64,000 nt of DNA, taken from positions 248,001 through 312,000 of the forward strand of contig JAIELW010000001.1 of NCBI GenBank assembly GCA_019752575.1, in the 5' to 3' direction. The position numbers were made by a program, and so were the translations under genes. Shown piece after piece: positions 1 to 7,726 of the stretch. The notes beneath the pieces were generated by a model, which had not been told where the DNA came from, ran no database searches, and worked only from the letters and a program-made list of their open reading frames with translations. Every line of letters starts with the position of its first letter. The first letter of the stretch is position 1. The DNA is from Xanthobacteraceae bacterium. Lineage in GTDB: Bacteria > Pseudomonadota > Alphaproteobacteria > Rhizobiales > Xanthobacteraceae.

Positions 1-180
1 AAGGTTCCCGTCGCGATCGATGTTCTTAATCAGCGCGAGGGCATAACGCGGGGCGTAGTACACATTGTTTTCAACCGCTCTTGCGCACAGACCTTCCCAG
101 GCCGGAACCAGCCCGGACAATTCATCGCGGCTCAGCACTTCTCCGCGCATCAAACGGTCTGGGTCTGGTAGCTGAAGCAT
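1..180 (-). CDS. CelD/BcsL-type GNAT acetyltransferase, N-terminal fragment (cut by window edge)
   Basis: An open frame runs off the left edge of the window; only about 60 residues are visible. ATG codons at 180 and 150 are possible starts, and an in-frame stop lies just upstream at 211-213. The visible part reads like the start of a CelD/BcsL-family GNAT protein: a Trp-Glu-x-Leu segment followed by an Asn-Asn-Val-Tyr-Tyr-Ala-Pro-Arg-Tyr stretch, the usual W..L...PN.F..P..L pattern. These proteins are predicted N-acyltransferases, often in exopolysaccharide or peptide-ligation clusters. The gene diverges from the ATP-grasp/GNAT pair to its right, and a second member of the same family lies at 1783-3009. 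Family assignment rests on the N-terminus only; the catalytic part is outside the window. Confidence 0.55.
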   Translation of the reverse strand, partial: MLQLPDPDRLMRGEVLSRDELSGLVPAWEGLCARAVENNVYYAPRYALALIKNIDRDGNL

Positions 181-532
181 TCCCGTTTCCCACGCCACTC
201 GCGCCGCATCTCATGATTTCATGCTTCGCTTATCGCCGGCGCCCACACGCAAATAACAGATAAGATTTACAAACTTACTTCGATGCGATTGTCCTGATTA
301 CGACCCAGCAAAGCGGTCGTTAACCATACGTATCGAAGAGGCGCTCCTTACATCGCACATCGAAATACGGCCCCATATGGTTCAACACTGCGGTTGGTTA
401 ACGGCGATAAGAGCGTCTGATCGGGATAGGAGAAGTTTACCCCGAATGGAGTAAAGACATACCGATGATGTCTCCATGTGTTCCGCTTGGTGGCATCGCC
501 TTGATCTCGTGGACACGGAGCGAGCTATACAA
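181..532. other. Intergenic region between divergent GNAT and ATP-grasp genes
   Basis: About 350 bases, AT-richer than most of the window, between the leftward GNAT fragment and the rightward ATP-grasp gene. It should hold the divergent promoters, but I see no convincing sigma-70 pair, operator or terminator. Short open frames here lack a plausible ribosome site and protein-like composition. Confidence 0.4.
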
Positions 533-1786
533 ATGGGGATTTTGAGAAGCGAGAAGAGTCCGGAGCGGGTCTTAGTCTTCGGTGACGACATGCGCATTTT
601 TCTCGCCGTGGTGCGTTCGCTTGGCCGTGCCGGTAAAGAAGTCCATGCTGTGCCTTTCAACTGGCAAGCGCCAGCATTGAAATCAAAATACGTTCATGCC
701 GTACACCGAGTGCCGCGCTTTTCCGATAGTCAGGACGCGTGGCGTGATGCGGTACTGAAAATTCTTCGGAATGAATCATTTAGCCTGGTACTGCCAAACT
801 GTGACGACAGGTCCATCCTCGCATTTGACAGGTATCGCGAGGAGTTCTCCGGGTATCGTGTAGCCATTCCGAACCAGGTGAGCATGCAGCATCTTTTTGA
901 CAAGCAATGCACGCGCGAGCTCTGCGCCCAGTTGGGGATAGATACAGTACCCGGCGCAAGGCTGGAGAAAGACGACGATGCGCAAGCCCTTGTCGCTCGC
1001 TACGGACTGCCGCTGGTAGTCAAGCCGCGACGCTCATACTGGCCGGACAAGTCCGACAGTTGGGGTAAAGTATACATCGCCGAGCATGAAGACGAGTTGG
1101 CTGGGATACTTGCCAAACTTGGAGGTCGGTCGCGCTACTTGGTCGAAGGTTATTTCGCGGGTGTTGGCGTCGGTGTTTCGGTGCTTGCACAGAACGGACA
1201 TATACAACACGCTTTTCAACATCGGCGTCTGCGCGAGGGTTGGGGAGGGTCGAGTTCCTATCGCGTCAGCGAGGCGGTAGACCAAAGCCTTCGCGAAGCG
1301 TGCGCAAAAATATGCAAGCACACCGAGTTCACCGGAGTGTGCATGTTTGAATTTCGCTGGAATGAAAGCAGCAAGGCCTGGGTGCTGCTCGAAACCAATG
1401 CGCGGTTCTGGGGTTCGATGCCGCTACCGCTTTCGCTCGGCGTCGACTTTCCTCGATACCTTTACGACTTGATGGTCAGCGGCCGTGTCCACCCCCCGGC
1501 ACAGTATGCCACCGGCATAAGAAGCCGAAATTTCGTTCTGGATGGCTTTAACCTCGTTAGGGGTCTGCAGCGCAGCACCCTCGGCGCCTGGCTTGGAGAG
1601 CTCGCACGTTATCTTACGCAACCGCTCGGATGGCTGACCGGACGCGAGCGATCCGACAGTCTTGTCGTCGATGATCTGCGTCCTGCGATCTCGGAATGGG
1701 CAACCCTTCTGAAAAGTGTTGGCCAGAAGCTGACACGAGGGCGTGCGGAGCCTCTGGCTCGCAGGCGGGGGGAGCGAGTCGCGTGA
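533..1786 (+). CDS. ATP-grasp domain protein
   Basis: Predicted 417-residue ATP-dependent carboxylate-amine/thiol ligase of the ATP-grasp superfamily. The N-terminus has a nucleotide-fold preATP-grasp segment (VLVFGDDMRIFLAVVRSLG). The ATP-grasp core follows with LPLVVKPRR (ATP-binding lysine), YLVEGYFAG, and the metal-binding end GVCMFEFRWN...LLETNARFWGS, where the Glu and Asn coordinate Mg. An ATG further upstream at 476 is open, but 533 was chosen because GGAG lies 13 bases before it and the protein fold begins there. The stop overlaps the GTG of the next gene (GTGA), so the two are translationally coupled. The pairing with a CelD-type GNAT suggests they modify the same substrate, but the substrate is unknown. 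Base composition is more AT-rich than the chromosome to the right. Confidence 0.75.
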   Translation: MGILRSEKSPERVLVFGDDMRIFLAVVRSLGRAGKEVHAVPFNWQAPALKSKYVHAVHRVPRFSDSQDAWRDAVLKILRNESFSLVLPNCDDRSILAFDRYREEFSGYRVAIPNQVSMQHLFDKQCTRELCAQLGIDTVPGARLEKDDDAQALVARYGLPLVVKPRRSYWPDKSDSWGKVYIAEHEDELAGILAKLGGRSRYLVEGYFAGVGVGVSVLAQNGHIQHAFQHRRLREGWGGSSSYRVSEAVDQSLREACAKICKHTEFTGVCMFEFRWNESSKAWVLLETNARFWGSMPLPLSLGVDFPRYLYDLMVSGRVHPPAQYATGIRSRNFVLDGFNLVRGLQRSTLGAWLGELARYLTQPLGWLTGRERSDSLVVDDLRPAISEWATLLKSVGQKLTRGRAEPLARRRGERVA

Positions 1787-3009
1787 CAAATCCTCAAGGT
1801 ATTCAAGCGGCCTTCGATGCGAGCTTGAAGCATATTGGCGCCACCGCAAGCCATAAACGGACGATTCCGGCGCCAGCGAATGCGATGCCGAGGTTTCAGA
1901 TTACGGAAGATTTGACTTCAATCGAAGACGAGTGGCGTGGCTTTGAGAGTCACGCGAATTGCACGCCATTCCAGACCTTCGATTGGCTCGTGAACTGGCA
2001 GCGCTGCATTGGTTTGCGTCAGGGTATTACGCCAATAATCGTTCTTGCGCGCGCGCCGGGCGGCGAACTGCTGTTCATCTTGCCGCTCGCGATTGAGCAG
2101 TTGAGATACGGGCGCTGCCTCACCTTTCTTGGCCGCGCGCTCTGTGACTACAACGCTCCGCTGCTGTCGCCGGAAGTCGCGCAAACGCTTACGGCATCTC
2201 GGTTCGCTGAGCTTTGGAAAGCGCTCCACGCTGAGATCCAGCGCGGCTATCCGCACAGCTTTGTCTGGTTCGATAAGATGCCACAGAGGGTCGGTGGCCA
2301 GCACAACCCCATGTGTGATCTCAAAACACAGCGCAATGCGTCCAGTGCACACGCAACAGAATTGCAAACCGATTGGGAACTCTTCTATTCGCAGAAGAGA
2401 TCGGCAGCGACGCGCCGAAACGACCGCAAGAAGCTCAAAAAGATTGGGGAGTTCGGTGCGGTGGAATTTCGTTCACCGGCGAAGCCTGAGGAAATTCAGA
2501 AGCTTCTTTCAACGCTTATTGAGCAAAAAAGCATCAAATTCGCCAAGATGGGCGTCGCGAATATATTCGCAAAACCGGGCTACACGGAATTTTTTACCGC
2601 CATAGCAATCAATGCGCGCTTGCTCGTGCATGTAAGCGCTCTTCAGGTAGGAGCGAATGCTGCCGCTACGAATCTCGGACTAACGTTTCGAGGCTGCTAT
2701 TATTACGTCCTTGCCAGTTATGGCGACGGACCGGTGGCTCGCTTTGGCGCCGGGGCCGCACACTTGCATGAACTGATGCGTTACGCGACTGGGCACGGCT
2801 GCACGCGCTTTGACTTCACCATCGGTGACGAACCCTATAAGCGAGATTGGTCAGATGTTGAGCTTCATCTCTATGACCATGTGAGCGGTGTAGGAGTCTT
2901 TGGAAAAATCGTCGCGTCGTTGATCTCTATAGCTTTGCGATTCAAACGATGGATAAAGACGACGCCAGTAATCTGGTGGCTGGCGTTAAAAGTACGATCG
3001 CTTACTTAG
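1783..3009 (+). CDS. CelD/BcsL family GNAT acetyltransferase
   Basis: A 408-residue member of the CelD/BcsL acetyltransferase family (double GNAT fold related to FemAB). Visible landmarks are the N-terminal W.GFESHANCTPFQTFDW segment, the central SQKRSAATRRNDRKKLKK basic helix, and the C-terminal GCYYYVLASYGDG...GAGAAHLHELMRYAT..G..RFDFTIGDEPYKRDW. This last region is the typical end of the family, with the GD..YK..W motif. The start is a GTG at 1783 that overlaps the upstream TGA and has a GGGGGGAG ribosome site at about 1767-1774; a longer frame from 1696 would run through the neighbour. It is co-translated with the ATP-grasp gene. Likely role is acyl transfer in polysaccharide or small-peptide assembly; substrate not known. 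Confidence 0.78.
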   Translation: MTNPQGIQAAFDASLKHIGATASHKRTIPAPANAMPRFQITEDLTSIEDEWRGFESHANCTPFQTFDWLVNWQRCIGLRQGITPIIVLARAPGGELLFILPLAIEQLRYGRCLTFLGRALCDYNAPLLSPEVAQTLTASRFAELWKALHAEIQRGYPHSFVWFDKMPQRVGGQHNPMCDLKTQRNASSAHATELQTDWELFYSQKRSAATRRNDRKKLKKIGEFGAVEFRSPAKPEEIQKLLSTLIEQKSIKFAKMGVANIFAKPGYTEFFTAIAINARLLVHVSALQVGANAAATNLGLTFRGCYYYVLASYGDGPVARFGAGAAHLHELMRYATGHGCTRFDFTIGDEPYKRDWSDVELHLYDHVSGVGVFGKIVASLISIALRFKRWIKTTPVIWWLALKVRSLT

Positions 3010-3208
3010 TCTGATCACGCTTCTATAGCTCCAAGCGTCTGGTGAGATGTTCTGATATCGAACGCGGAACTTGTAGGAAGCGTACTCCCGCTTTTTCTTC
3101 CTTACTTCACCGAAGATGTCGCGGCCTCGGGCTGCGAGCAACATTTCAGACTTTAGAAGTTTTCAGGCACCTCTCAGGCACCAATTAGATGGGCGTAGCT
3201 GCGTTCTA

Positions 3209-3243
3209 GGGAAGCTGTCGTTCTACCACTGAACTACGCCCGC
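3209..3243 (-). pseudogene. tRNA-Gly(CCC) 5'-half remnant
   Basis: Read on the minus strand from 3243, the sequence is that of a glycine tRNA: acceptor arm GCGGGCG, then TAGTTCAGTGGTAGAAC (D arm), then the anticodon stem and loop up to CAGCTTCCC. After the CCC anticodon the similarity stops; the second anticodon-stem strand, the T arm and the 3' acceptor strand are absent. A GGGCGTAG copy at 3190-3197 is inverted relative to the 5' arm, so a hairpin can still form. It lies at the border between the AT-richer block on the left and ordinary chromosome on the right. The likely explanation is a tRNA split by integration or deletion. It should not be functional. Confidence 0.6.
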
Positions 3244-3314
3244 GCTCGCGCAGAACCATACCAACCCGGCAGGGCCCGGCAAACGGCCGTCATTCAGCGC
3301 GGAGCCGGACCCGG

Positions 3315-3320
3315 TATAAT
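3315..3320 (+). promoter_or_regulatory. Possible -10 element before the ion channel gene
   Basis: A TATAAT hexamer lies 38 bases before the first channel gene's start. At 17 bases spacing the -35 position (about 3292-3297) reads ATTCAG, a poor match, so this is a weak call. Confidence 0.3.
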
Positions 3321-3358
3321 CGCCTCCGATTCTTCTTTCATTCCGGAGCGATCCCGCC

Positions 3359-4147
3359 GTGCTGAAATCCATCATTATGCACTCGAATACCGAACGCGCG
3401 ATCATGGCCCTGATCGTGATCAACGCCATCATTCTCGGGCTCGAGACGAGCCCGGCGGTGATGAAGTCCTATGGACCAATTTTGGAGTGGCTCGATCACG
3501 CGATCCTCGCCGTCTTCGTGGTAGAAATTCTCGCGCGCATGCTCGTGCAGCGAACCGCCTTCTTCCGCGATGCCTGGAACGTCTTCGATTTCCTGGTGAT
3601 CGTGATCGCGCTGATCCCCGCCACCGGCCCGCTGCAGGTGCTGCGTGCGCTGCGCATCCTGCGCGTGCTGCGCCTGATCACCGTGGTGCCGTCGTTGAAG
3701 CGCGTCGTCGGCGGGTTGATCGGGGCGCTGCCGGGTATGGGTTCCGTGGTCGCACTGCTCTTGCTGCTGTTTTATGTTTTCGCGGTCATGGCAACCAAGC
3801 TGTTCGGTGAGGAATTCCCGAATTTCTTCGGCACGCTTGCCGCTTCCGGCTTCACGCTATTCCAGATCATGACGCTGGAAGACTGGGCCGCCGGCATCGT
3901 GCGGCCGGTGATGGAGAAGTATCCCTATGCCTGGCTCTTTTTTATTCCCTACATCGTGGTCGTGACCTTCGCCGTGCTGAACCTCTTTATCGGCATCGTG
4001 GTCAGCGCAATGCAAACCGAACACGACGCCGAAGAAGAAGCGAAGCACAAGAAGGAACGCGCGGAGGAGCAACCGCTTCTCGATGAGTTGAAAGCCCTCC
4101 GGGCCGAAGTTGCATCCTTGCGCGGGGAGCTCGCCGCGCGGAAATAA
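3359..4147 (+). CDS. Voltage-gated cation channel, NaChBac/BacNav type (TLEDW filter)
   Basis: A 262-residue single-repeat, six-helix channel that should assemble as a tetramer in the inner membrane. S1 to S3 occupy roughly residues 12-90. S4 is the arginine ladder LRALRILRVLRLITVVPSLKR at about 98-118. The pore loop reads TLEDWAAG at about 177-184, and S6 (FAVLNLFIGIVVSAMQ) is followed by an acidic-basic C-terminal coiled coil that ends in LRAEVASLRGEL. In the NaChBac family the filter TLESW gives Na+ selectivity; extra acidic residues as in TLEDW favour Ca2+, so ion preference is open. The start is a GTG with GGAG 10 bases upstream; an ATG at 3377 is the alternative. A paralogue follows directly at 4211. 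Confidence 0.85.
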   Translation: MLKSIIMHSNTERAIMALIVINAIILGLETSPAVMKSYGPILEWLDHAILAVFVVEILARMLVQRTAFFRDAWNVFDFLVIVIALIPATGPLQVLRALRILRVLRLITVVPSLKRVVGGLIGALPGMGSVVALLLLLFYVFAVMATKLFGEEFPNFFGTLAASGFTLFQIMTLEDWAAGIVRPVMEKYPYAWLFFIPYIVVVTFAVLNLFIGIVVSAMQTEHDAEEEAKHKKERAEEQPLLDELKALRAEVASLRGELAARK

Positions 4148-4210
4148 CGTCGCTTGCTTCCGCTTATTTCCCTGATTTAATGCCGCGCCCGAAGCGGCAG
4201 GGAGCAGTTC

Positions 4211-5095
4211 GTGGCCAAACGCGCAAATCCGAAGCGGATCATCAAAGCGACATGGGGTGGCGCGCCGCTCGAGAAGACGCGGCATCTGCTCGAACATCCG
4301 ACCACCGAGCGTATCCTCGCGGGGCTCATCATCCTGAATGCGGTCGTGCTGGGCCTGGAGACCAGCAAGACCCTGATGACACGATATGGCTGGTATCTCG
4401 AGTCGCTCGATCACATTCTGCTCGGCATCTTTGTCGTAGAAGTGCTTGTCCGTCTTCTCGTGACCGGCCGCGGCTTCTTCCGCGATCCGTGGAATGTGTT
4501 CGATTTCATCGTGATCACGCTCTCGCTGATGCCGCAGACCGGGCCGCTCTCCGTCTTACGTGCGCTGCGCATCCTGCGCGTGTTGCGGCTCGTCTCGGCG
4601 GTGCCAACGCTGCGCCGCGTGGTCGGCGGATTGATCGGCTCGATGCCAGGTATCGGCGCGATCGCGTTCCTCTTGACGCTGGTTTACTACTGCTTCGCCG
4701 TGATGGCGACGAACCTGTTCGGCGATGCCGTGCCGGAAGCCTTCGGCACCATTGGCCGCTCCGCTTACGCGCTCTTTACAGTGATGACGCTCGAAGGCTG
4801 GAACGAACTCGCGAACAAGGTCATGGAAAAACATCCATACGCGTGGCTGTTTTTCATTCCTTACATTCTCGCGACAACATTCACCGTGCTCAACCTATTC
4901 ATCGCGATCATCGTGACCGCAATGCAGAACGAAGCCGACAAGATCCGCGAAGCGGAAATGAAAGAGCATCGCGAGGAGCAGAAGGCGCTCAACGAACTCA
5001 GCACGCAGGAATCGAAAATTCTTACCGAACTGCGCGAGTTGCGCGCCGACGTAAAAGCACTCGGCGGCAAACGTACTTCCAGAAAGCGAGCCTAA
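4211..5095 (+). CDS. Voltage-gated cation channel, NaChBac/BacNav type (TLEGW filter)
   Basis: A 294-residue paralogue of the preceding channel with the same architecture: S1-S3, S4 ladder LRALRILRVLRLVSAVPTLRR at about 120-140, pore motif TLEGWNELANK, S6 FTVLNLFIAIIVTAMQN, and a long charged C-terminal coiled coil (about 238-294). The selectivity loop differs from its neighbour: Gly replaces Asp after the Glu and Asn-Glu follows, resembling the EGW loops of eukaryotic Cav repeats I and III. The N-terminus carries an extra basic segment of about 25 residues. The start is GTG. The 63-base gap to the upstream gene and the shared S4 sequence point to tandem duplication and probable co-transcription. 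Mixed tetramers are conceivable but unproven. Confidence 0.82.
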   Translation: MAKRANPKRIIKATWGGAPLEKTRHLLEHPTTERILAGLIILNAVVLGLETSKTLMTRYGWYLESLDHILLGIFVVEVLVRLLVTGRGFFRDPWNVFDFIVITLSLMPQTGPLSVLRALRILRVLRLVSAVPTLRRVVGGLIGSMPGIGAIAFLLTLVYYCFAVMATNLFGDAVPEAFGTIGRSAYALFTVMTLEGWNELANKVMEKHPYAWLFFIPYILATTFTVLNLFIAIIVTAMQNEADKIREAEMKEHREEQKALNELSTQESKILTELRELRADVKALGGKRTSRKRA

Positions 5096-5101
5096 ATTGT
5101 C

Positions 5102-5124
5102 ATGGCCGGGCTCGTCCCGGCCAT
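5102..5124. repeat. Intergenic palindrome ATGGCCGGG-N5-CCCGGCCAT
   Basis: A perfect 9-base stem with a 5-base loop just after the second channel gene and before the end of dcd. The same stem with a different loop recurs at 12193-12215. It could act as a transcription end or belong to a dispersed palindrome family. Confidence 0.65.
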
Positions 5125-5175
5125 CTCGATAATTTAAGGAGTGCCTTGTTAAGCGAGATGCCCGGCATGACGAGT

Positions 5176-6312
5176 TTATTTCAACGGCTTGAAGTGTTTT
5201 GAAAGCTTCAGGCCTTGCGCCTGATAGTTGGAGCCGACTTCGCCGTATAATTTTTCGGGCCGCTCGGTGAGCCGCTCGTAAACGAGACGGCCGACGATCT
5301 GACCGTCTTCCAGAATGAACGGCACTTCGCGCGAACGCACTTCCAAGACCGCGCGCGCGCCGTGACCGCCTGCCGCCGCGTGACCGAAACCGGGATCGAA
5401 GAAGCCCGCGTAATGTACGCGGAATTCACCTACCAGCGGATCGAACGGCACCATCTCGGCCGCGTGATCCGGCGGCACATGCACCGCTTCTTTCGATGCC
5501 AAAATATAAAATGCGTCGGGGTCGAGCACGAGGCGGCGCGAAGGATGCGCCGGGATCGGCTCCCAGAAATCCATTACGTCGTAACCGGCGCGCTTGTCGA
5601 CATCGATCAAGCCAGTGTGACGCTTGGCGCGAAAACCGGCATAGCCGTTGCCGAAGTCCGAAAGATCAACCGAGACCGCGACCCCGCCGCCTAATAGATC
5701 GGGTTCCGCCGCGCTTACCAATTTTTCCCGCGCCTGCAATGCGGCGAGTTCTTTCATGTCGAGCTTCGCGTGCCCGCGGCGGAAGCGGATCTGCGACAGC
5801 CGCGAGCCGCGCCGCACTAAAATAGGAAACGTGCGTGGAGAAATTTCGAGATAAAGCGTGCCTTTATATCCCGCCGGAATCGTGTCAAAGGCCGCGACAC
5901 GGTCGCCGATCACGCGCGTGAAAACATCTAGACGCCCGGTCGAACTTTTCGGGTTCGTCGCAGCGGCGATATCGCCGGGCAGCGCCAGACGCTCCTCGAC
6001 TTCCACAATATAGACGCAGCCGGTTTCCAGAACCGTGCCGTCGCCGTTCAGCGAGATCGAATGAAGCGCGAGATCGTCGAGACGCTCTGAAATCGGCGTC
6101 TTCGCCGACGGCAGGAAACTTGCGCGAATGCGCCAGGCGCGCGCGCCGAGACGTAGGTCGAGCGACGCCGGCTGAATCTGGTCCGCGTCGAAGGCGCGCT
6201 CGGTTACGATCGCCTTCGCTTCCGCAAGCGCACCGATCGCCCGCGCCGGCAGTATCCCTTGTGACGTTCCTTGGGCAGATCGTGGGAGGCGGTGCACGGC
6301 GGCGGTTTCCAT
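5176..6312 (-). CDS. dcd: 2'-deoxycytidine 5'-triphosphate deaminase (long alphaproteobacterial type)
   Basis: Deaminates dCTP to dUTP for thymidylate synthesis. At 378 residues it is about twice the length of the enterobacterial Dcd and matches the alphaproteobacterial form with two trimeric-dUTPase-like halves. The first half shows QPASLDLRLG and TNPKSSTGRLDVFTRVI. The second shows GYDVMDFWEPIP, FYILASKEAVHVPPDHAAEMVPFD and HYAGFFDPGFG. The ATG at 6312 has AGGTG a few bases upstream; a GTG at 6321 is an alternative. It is transcribed divergently from metZ, so its promoter and the SAM-II leader share about 190 bases. The gene stands alone on its strand. Confidence 0.88.
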   Translation of the reverse strand: METAAVHRLPRSAQGTSQGILPARAIGALAEAKAIVTERAFDADQIQPASLDLRLGARAWRIRASFLPSAKTPISERLDDLALHSISLNGDGTVLETGCVYIVEVEERLALPGDIAAATNPKSSTGRLDVFTRVIGDRVAAFDTIPAGYKGTLYLEISPRTFPILVRRGSRLSQIRFRRGHAKLDMKELAALQAREKLVSAAEPDLLGGGVAVSVDLSDFGNGYAGFRAKRHTGLIDVDKRAGYDVMDFWEPIPAHPSRRLVLDPDAFYILASKEAVHVPPDHAAEMVPFDPLVGEFRVHYAGFFDPGFGHAAAGGHGARAVLEVRSREVPFILEDGQIVGRLVYERLTERPEKLYGEVGSNYQAQGLKLSKHFKPLK

Positions 6313-6375
6313 CAATGACACCTAGAATAGGCCGAACTTGACGCCAAGCGAGCCTTACGCATAATCCCCGCACTT

Positions 6376-6432
6376 CGTGGTCATTTGAGCCGGCCGGCTT
6401 GCAGCCACGTTAAACAAGTCGCTAAAAGGCCG
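6376..6432 (+). ncRNA. SAM-II riboswitch aptamer
   Basis: The leader matches the SAM-II fold. CGTGG (6376-6380) pairs with CCACG (6405-6409), enclosing a loop, and is followed by the conserved TTAAACAAG...GCTAAAAGG segment (about 6410-6429) that forms the pseudoknot. SAM-II elements occur upstream of methionine genes (metA, metX, metZ) in alphaproteobacteria, and metZ follows here. High S-adenosylmethionine should lower metZ-apaG expression. Confidence 0.88.
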
Positions 6433-6446
6433 GGGAGACGTGTGTC

Positions 6447-6487
6447 ACCCGGCTTATGGGGCTAAACCCCCGGCCGGGTTTTTGTTT
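6447..6487 (+). terminator. Intrinsic terminator in the metZ leader, downstream of SAM-II
   Basis: ACCCGGC (6447-6453) pairs with GCCGGGT (6473-6479), with an inner GGGG/CCCC stem (6458-6461 with 6467-6470), and is followed by TTTTTGTTT. It lies between the aptamer and the metZ ribosome site. GGCCGGGG at 6428-6435, at the 3' edge of the aptamer, can pair instead with CCCCGGCC at 6468-6475, which would break the terminator. This suggests transcriptional control. Confidence 0.7.
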
Positions 6488-6501
6488 GGAAGGACCACGT
6501 C

Positions 6502-7713
6502 ATGACGACCGTGAAGACCCCCCGCCCGGTTCCCGATGCCGCCTCGCTGCGGCCGGAAACCCGGCTGATCCATTCAGGCATCCTGCGCTCGAAATTCGGC
6601 GAGAACGCGGAGACGCTCTATCTCACGCAGAGCTTCGTCTACGACACGGCCGAGCAGAGTGCCGCGCGCTTCAAAGGCGAGGACGACGGCTTCATCTATT
6701 CGCGCTTCTCGAACCCGACGGTCGCGATGTTCGAAGAGCGCATCCGCGCGGTCGAGGGTGCGGAAGCTTGCCGCGCCACCGCGACCGGCATGGCGGCGGT
6801 GACGGCGTCGCTGCTCTGTTTTCTGAAAGCAGGCGATCATGTCGTCGCCGCGCACGCGCTGTTCGGCTCCTGCCGCTACGTGATCGAGGAACTGCTGCCG
6901 CGCTTCGGAATCACCTCCACGCTTATTGAAGGTACCGATCTGAAGGCGTGGGAGAACGCCGTCCGCCCGGAAACGAAAGCGTTTTTTCTCGAGAGCCCGA
7001 CCAATCCGACGCTCGAAATCCTCGACATCGCTGCGATTGCAAAGATCGCGAAACGCGCAAAAGCGTTGCTCATTGTCGACAACGTCTTCGCGACACCCAT
7101 GCTGCAGCGGCCGCTCGAACTCGGCGCCGATATCGTCTGCTATTCGGCGACCAAACACATCGACGGTCAAGGCCGCTGTCTTGGCGGCGCAATTCTGGCC
7201 TCCGAGCAGTTCGTAAAAGACCATCTGCATACGTTCATGCGCCAGACCGGCCCCTCGATGTCGCCGTTCAACGCCTGGGTGCTCTTGAAGGGTATCGAAA
7301 CGCTGCAAATCCGCATTGAGAAAGCGCAGGACAACGCGGCAAAGCTTGCCGACTGGCTCTCCGGAAAGCCGAAGCTGAAAAAAGTGCTCTATCCCTTCCG
7401 CAAGGATCATCCGCAATACGAGCTTGCGAAGAAGCAGATGAAGGGCGGCTCGACGCTCTTGTCCTTCGAGGTCGAAGGCGGGCAAGCGGGCGCGTTCCGC
7501 TTTGCCAATGCGCTGCGGCTCATCCGCATCTCCAACAATCTGGGCGATACGAAAAGCCTGATTACGCATCCCGGCACCACGACGCATCAACGCTTCACGC
7601 CGGAAGCGCGTGCGCAAATGGGAATCGGCGAAGGCTTGCTGCGTCTTTCGGCCGGTTTGGAGCACATCGACGATCTTACCGAAGATCTCGCTCGCGGACT
7701 TGCCGCCGTCTGA
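6502..7713 (+). CDS. metZ: O-succinylhomoserine sulfhydrylase
   Basis: A PLP enzyme of the Cys/Met metabolism family that makes homocysteine from O-succinylhomoserine and sulfide in methionine synthesis. At 403 residues it has normal length. Landmarks are IYSRFSNPTV near residue 70, the PLP phosphate site around ATATGMAAV, the aspartate of LLIVDNVFATP, and the Schiff-base lysine in CYSATKHIDGQGR at about 219. The C-terminus shows NNLGDTKSLITHPGTTTH. The strong ribosome site GGAAGGA at 6488-6494 lies just after the leader terminator. The SAM-II aptamer upstream supports methionine-pathway function, as does the split from other family members (MetB, MetC). apaG follows 13 bases after the stop and is probably on the same transcript. 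Confidence 0.92.
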   Translation: MTTVKTPRPVPDAASLRPETRLIHSGILRSKFGENAETLYLTQSFVYDTAEQSAARFKGEDDGFIYSRFSNPTVAMFEERIRAVEGAEACRATATGMAAVTASLLCFLKAGDHVVAAHALFGSCRYVIEELLPRFGITSTLIEGTDLKAWENAVRPETKAFFLESPTNPTLEILDIAAIAKIAKRAKALLIVDNVFATPMLQRPLELGADIVCYSATKHIDGQGRCLGGAILASEQFVKDHLHTFMRQTGPSMSPFNAWVLLKGIETLQIRIEKAQDNAAKLADWLSGKPKLKKVLYPFRKDHPQYELAKKQMKGGSTLLSFEVEGGQAGAFRFANALRLIRISNNLGDTKSLITHPGTTTHQRFTPEARAQMGIGEGLLRLSAGLEHIDDLTEDLARGLAAV

Positions 7714-7726
7714 TACAATCGGCGGC

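Noticed and set aside
3209-3243. A functional tRNA-Gly
   Set aside because: The T arm and the 3' acceptor strand are missing, so only a remnant is called.
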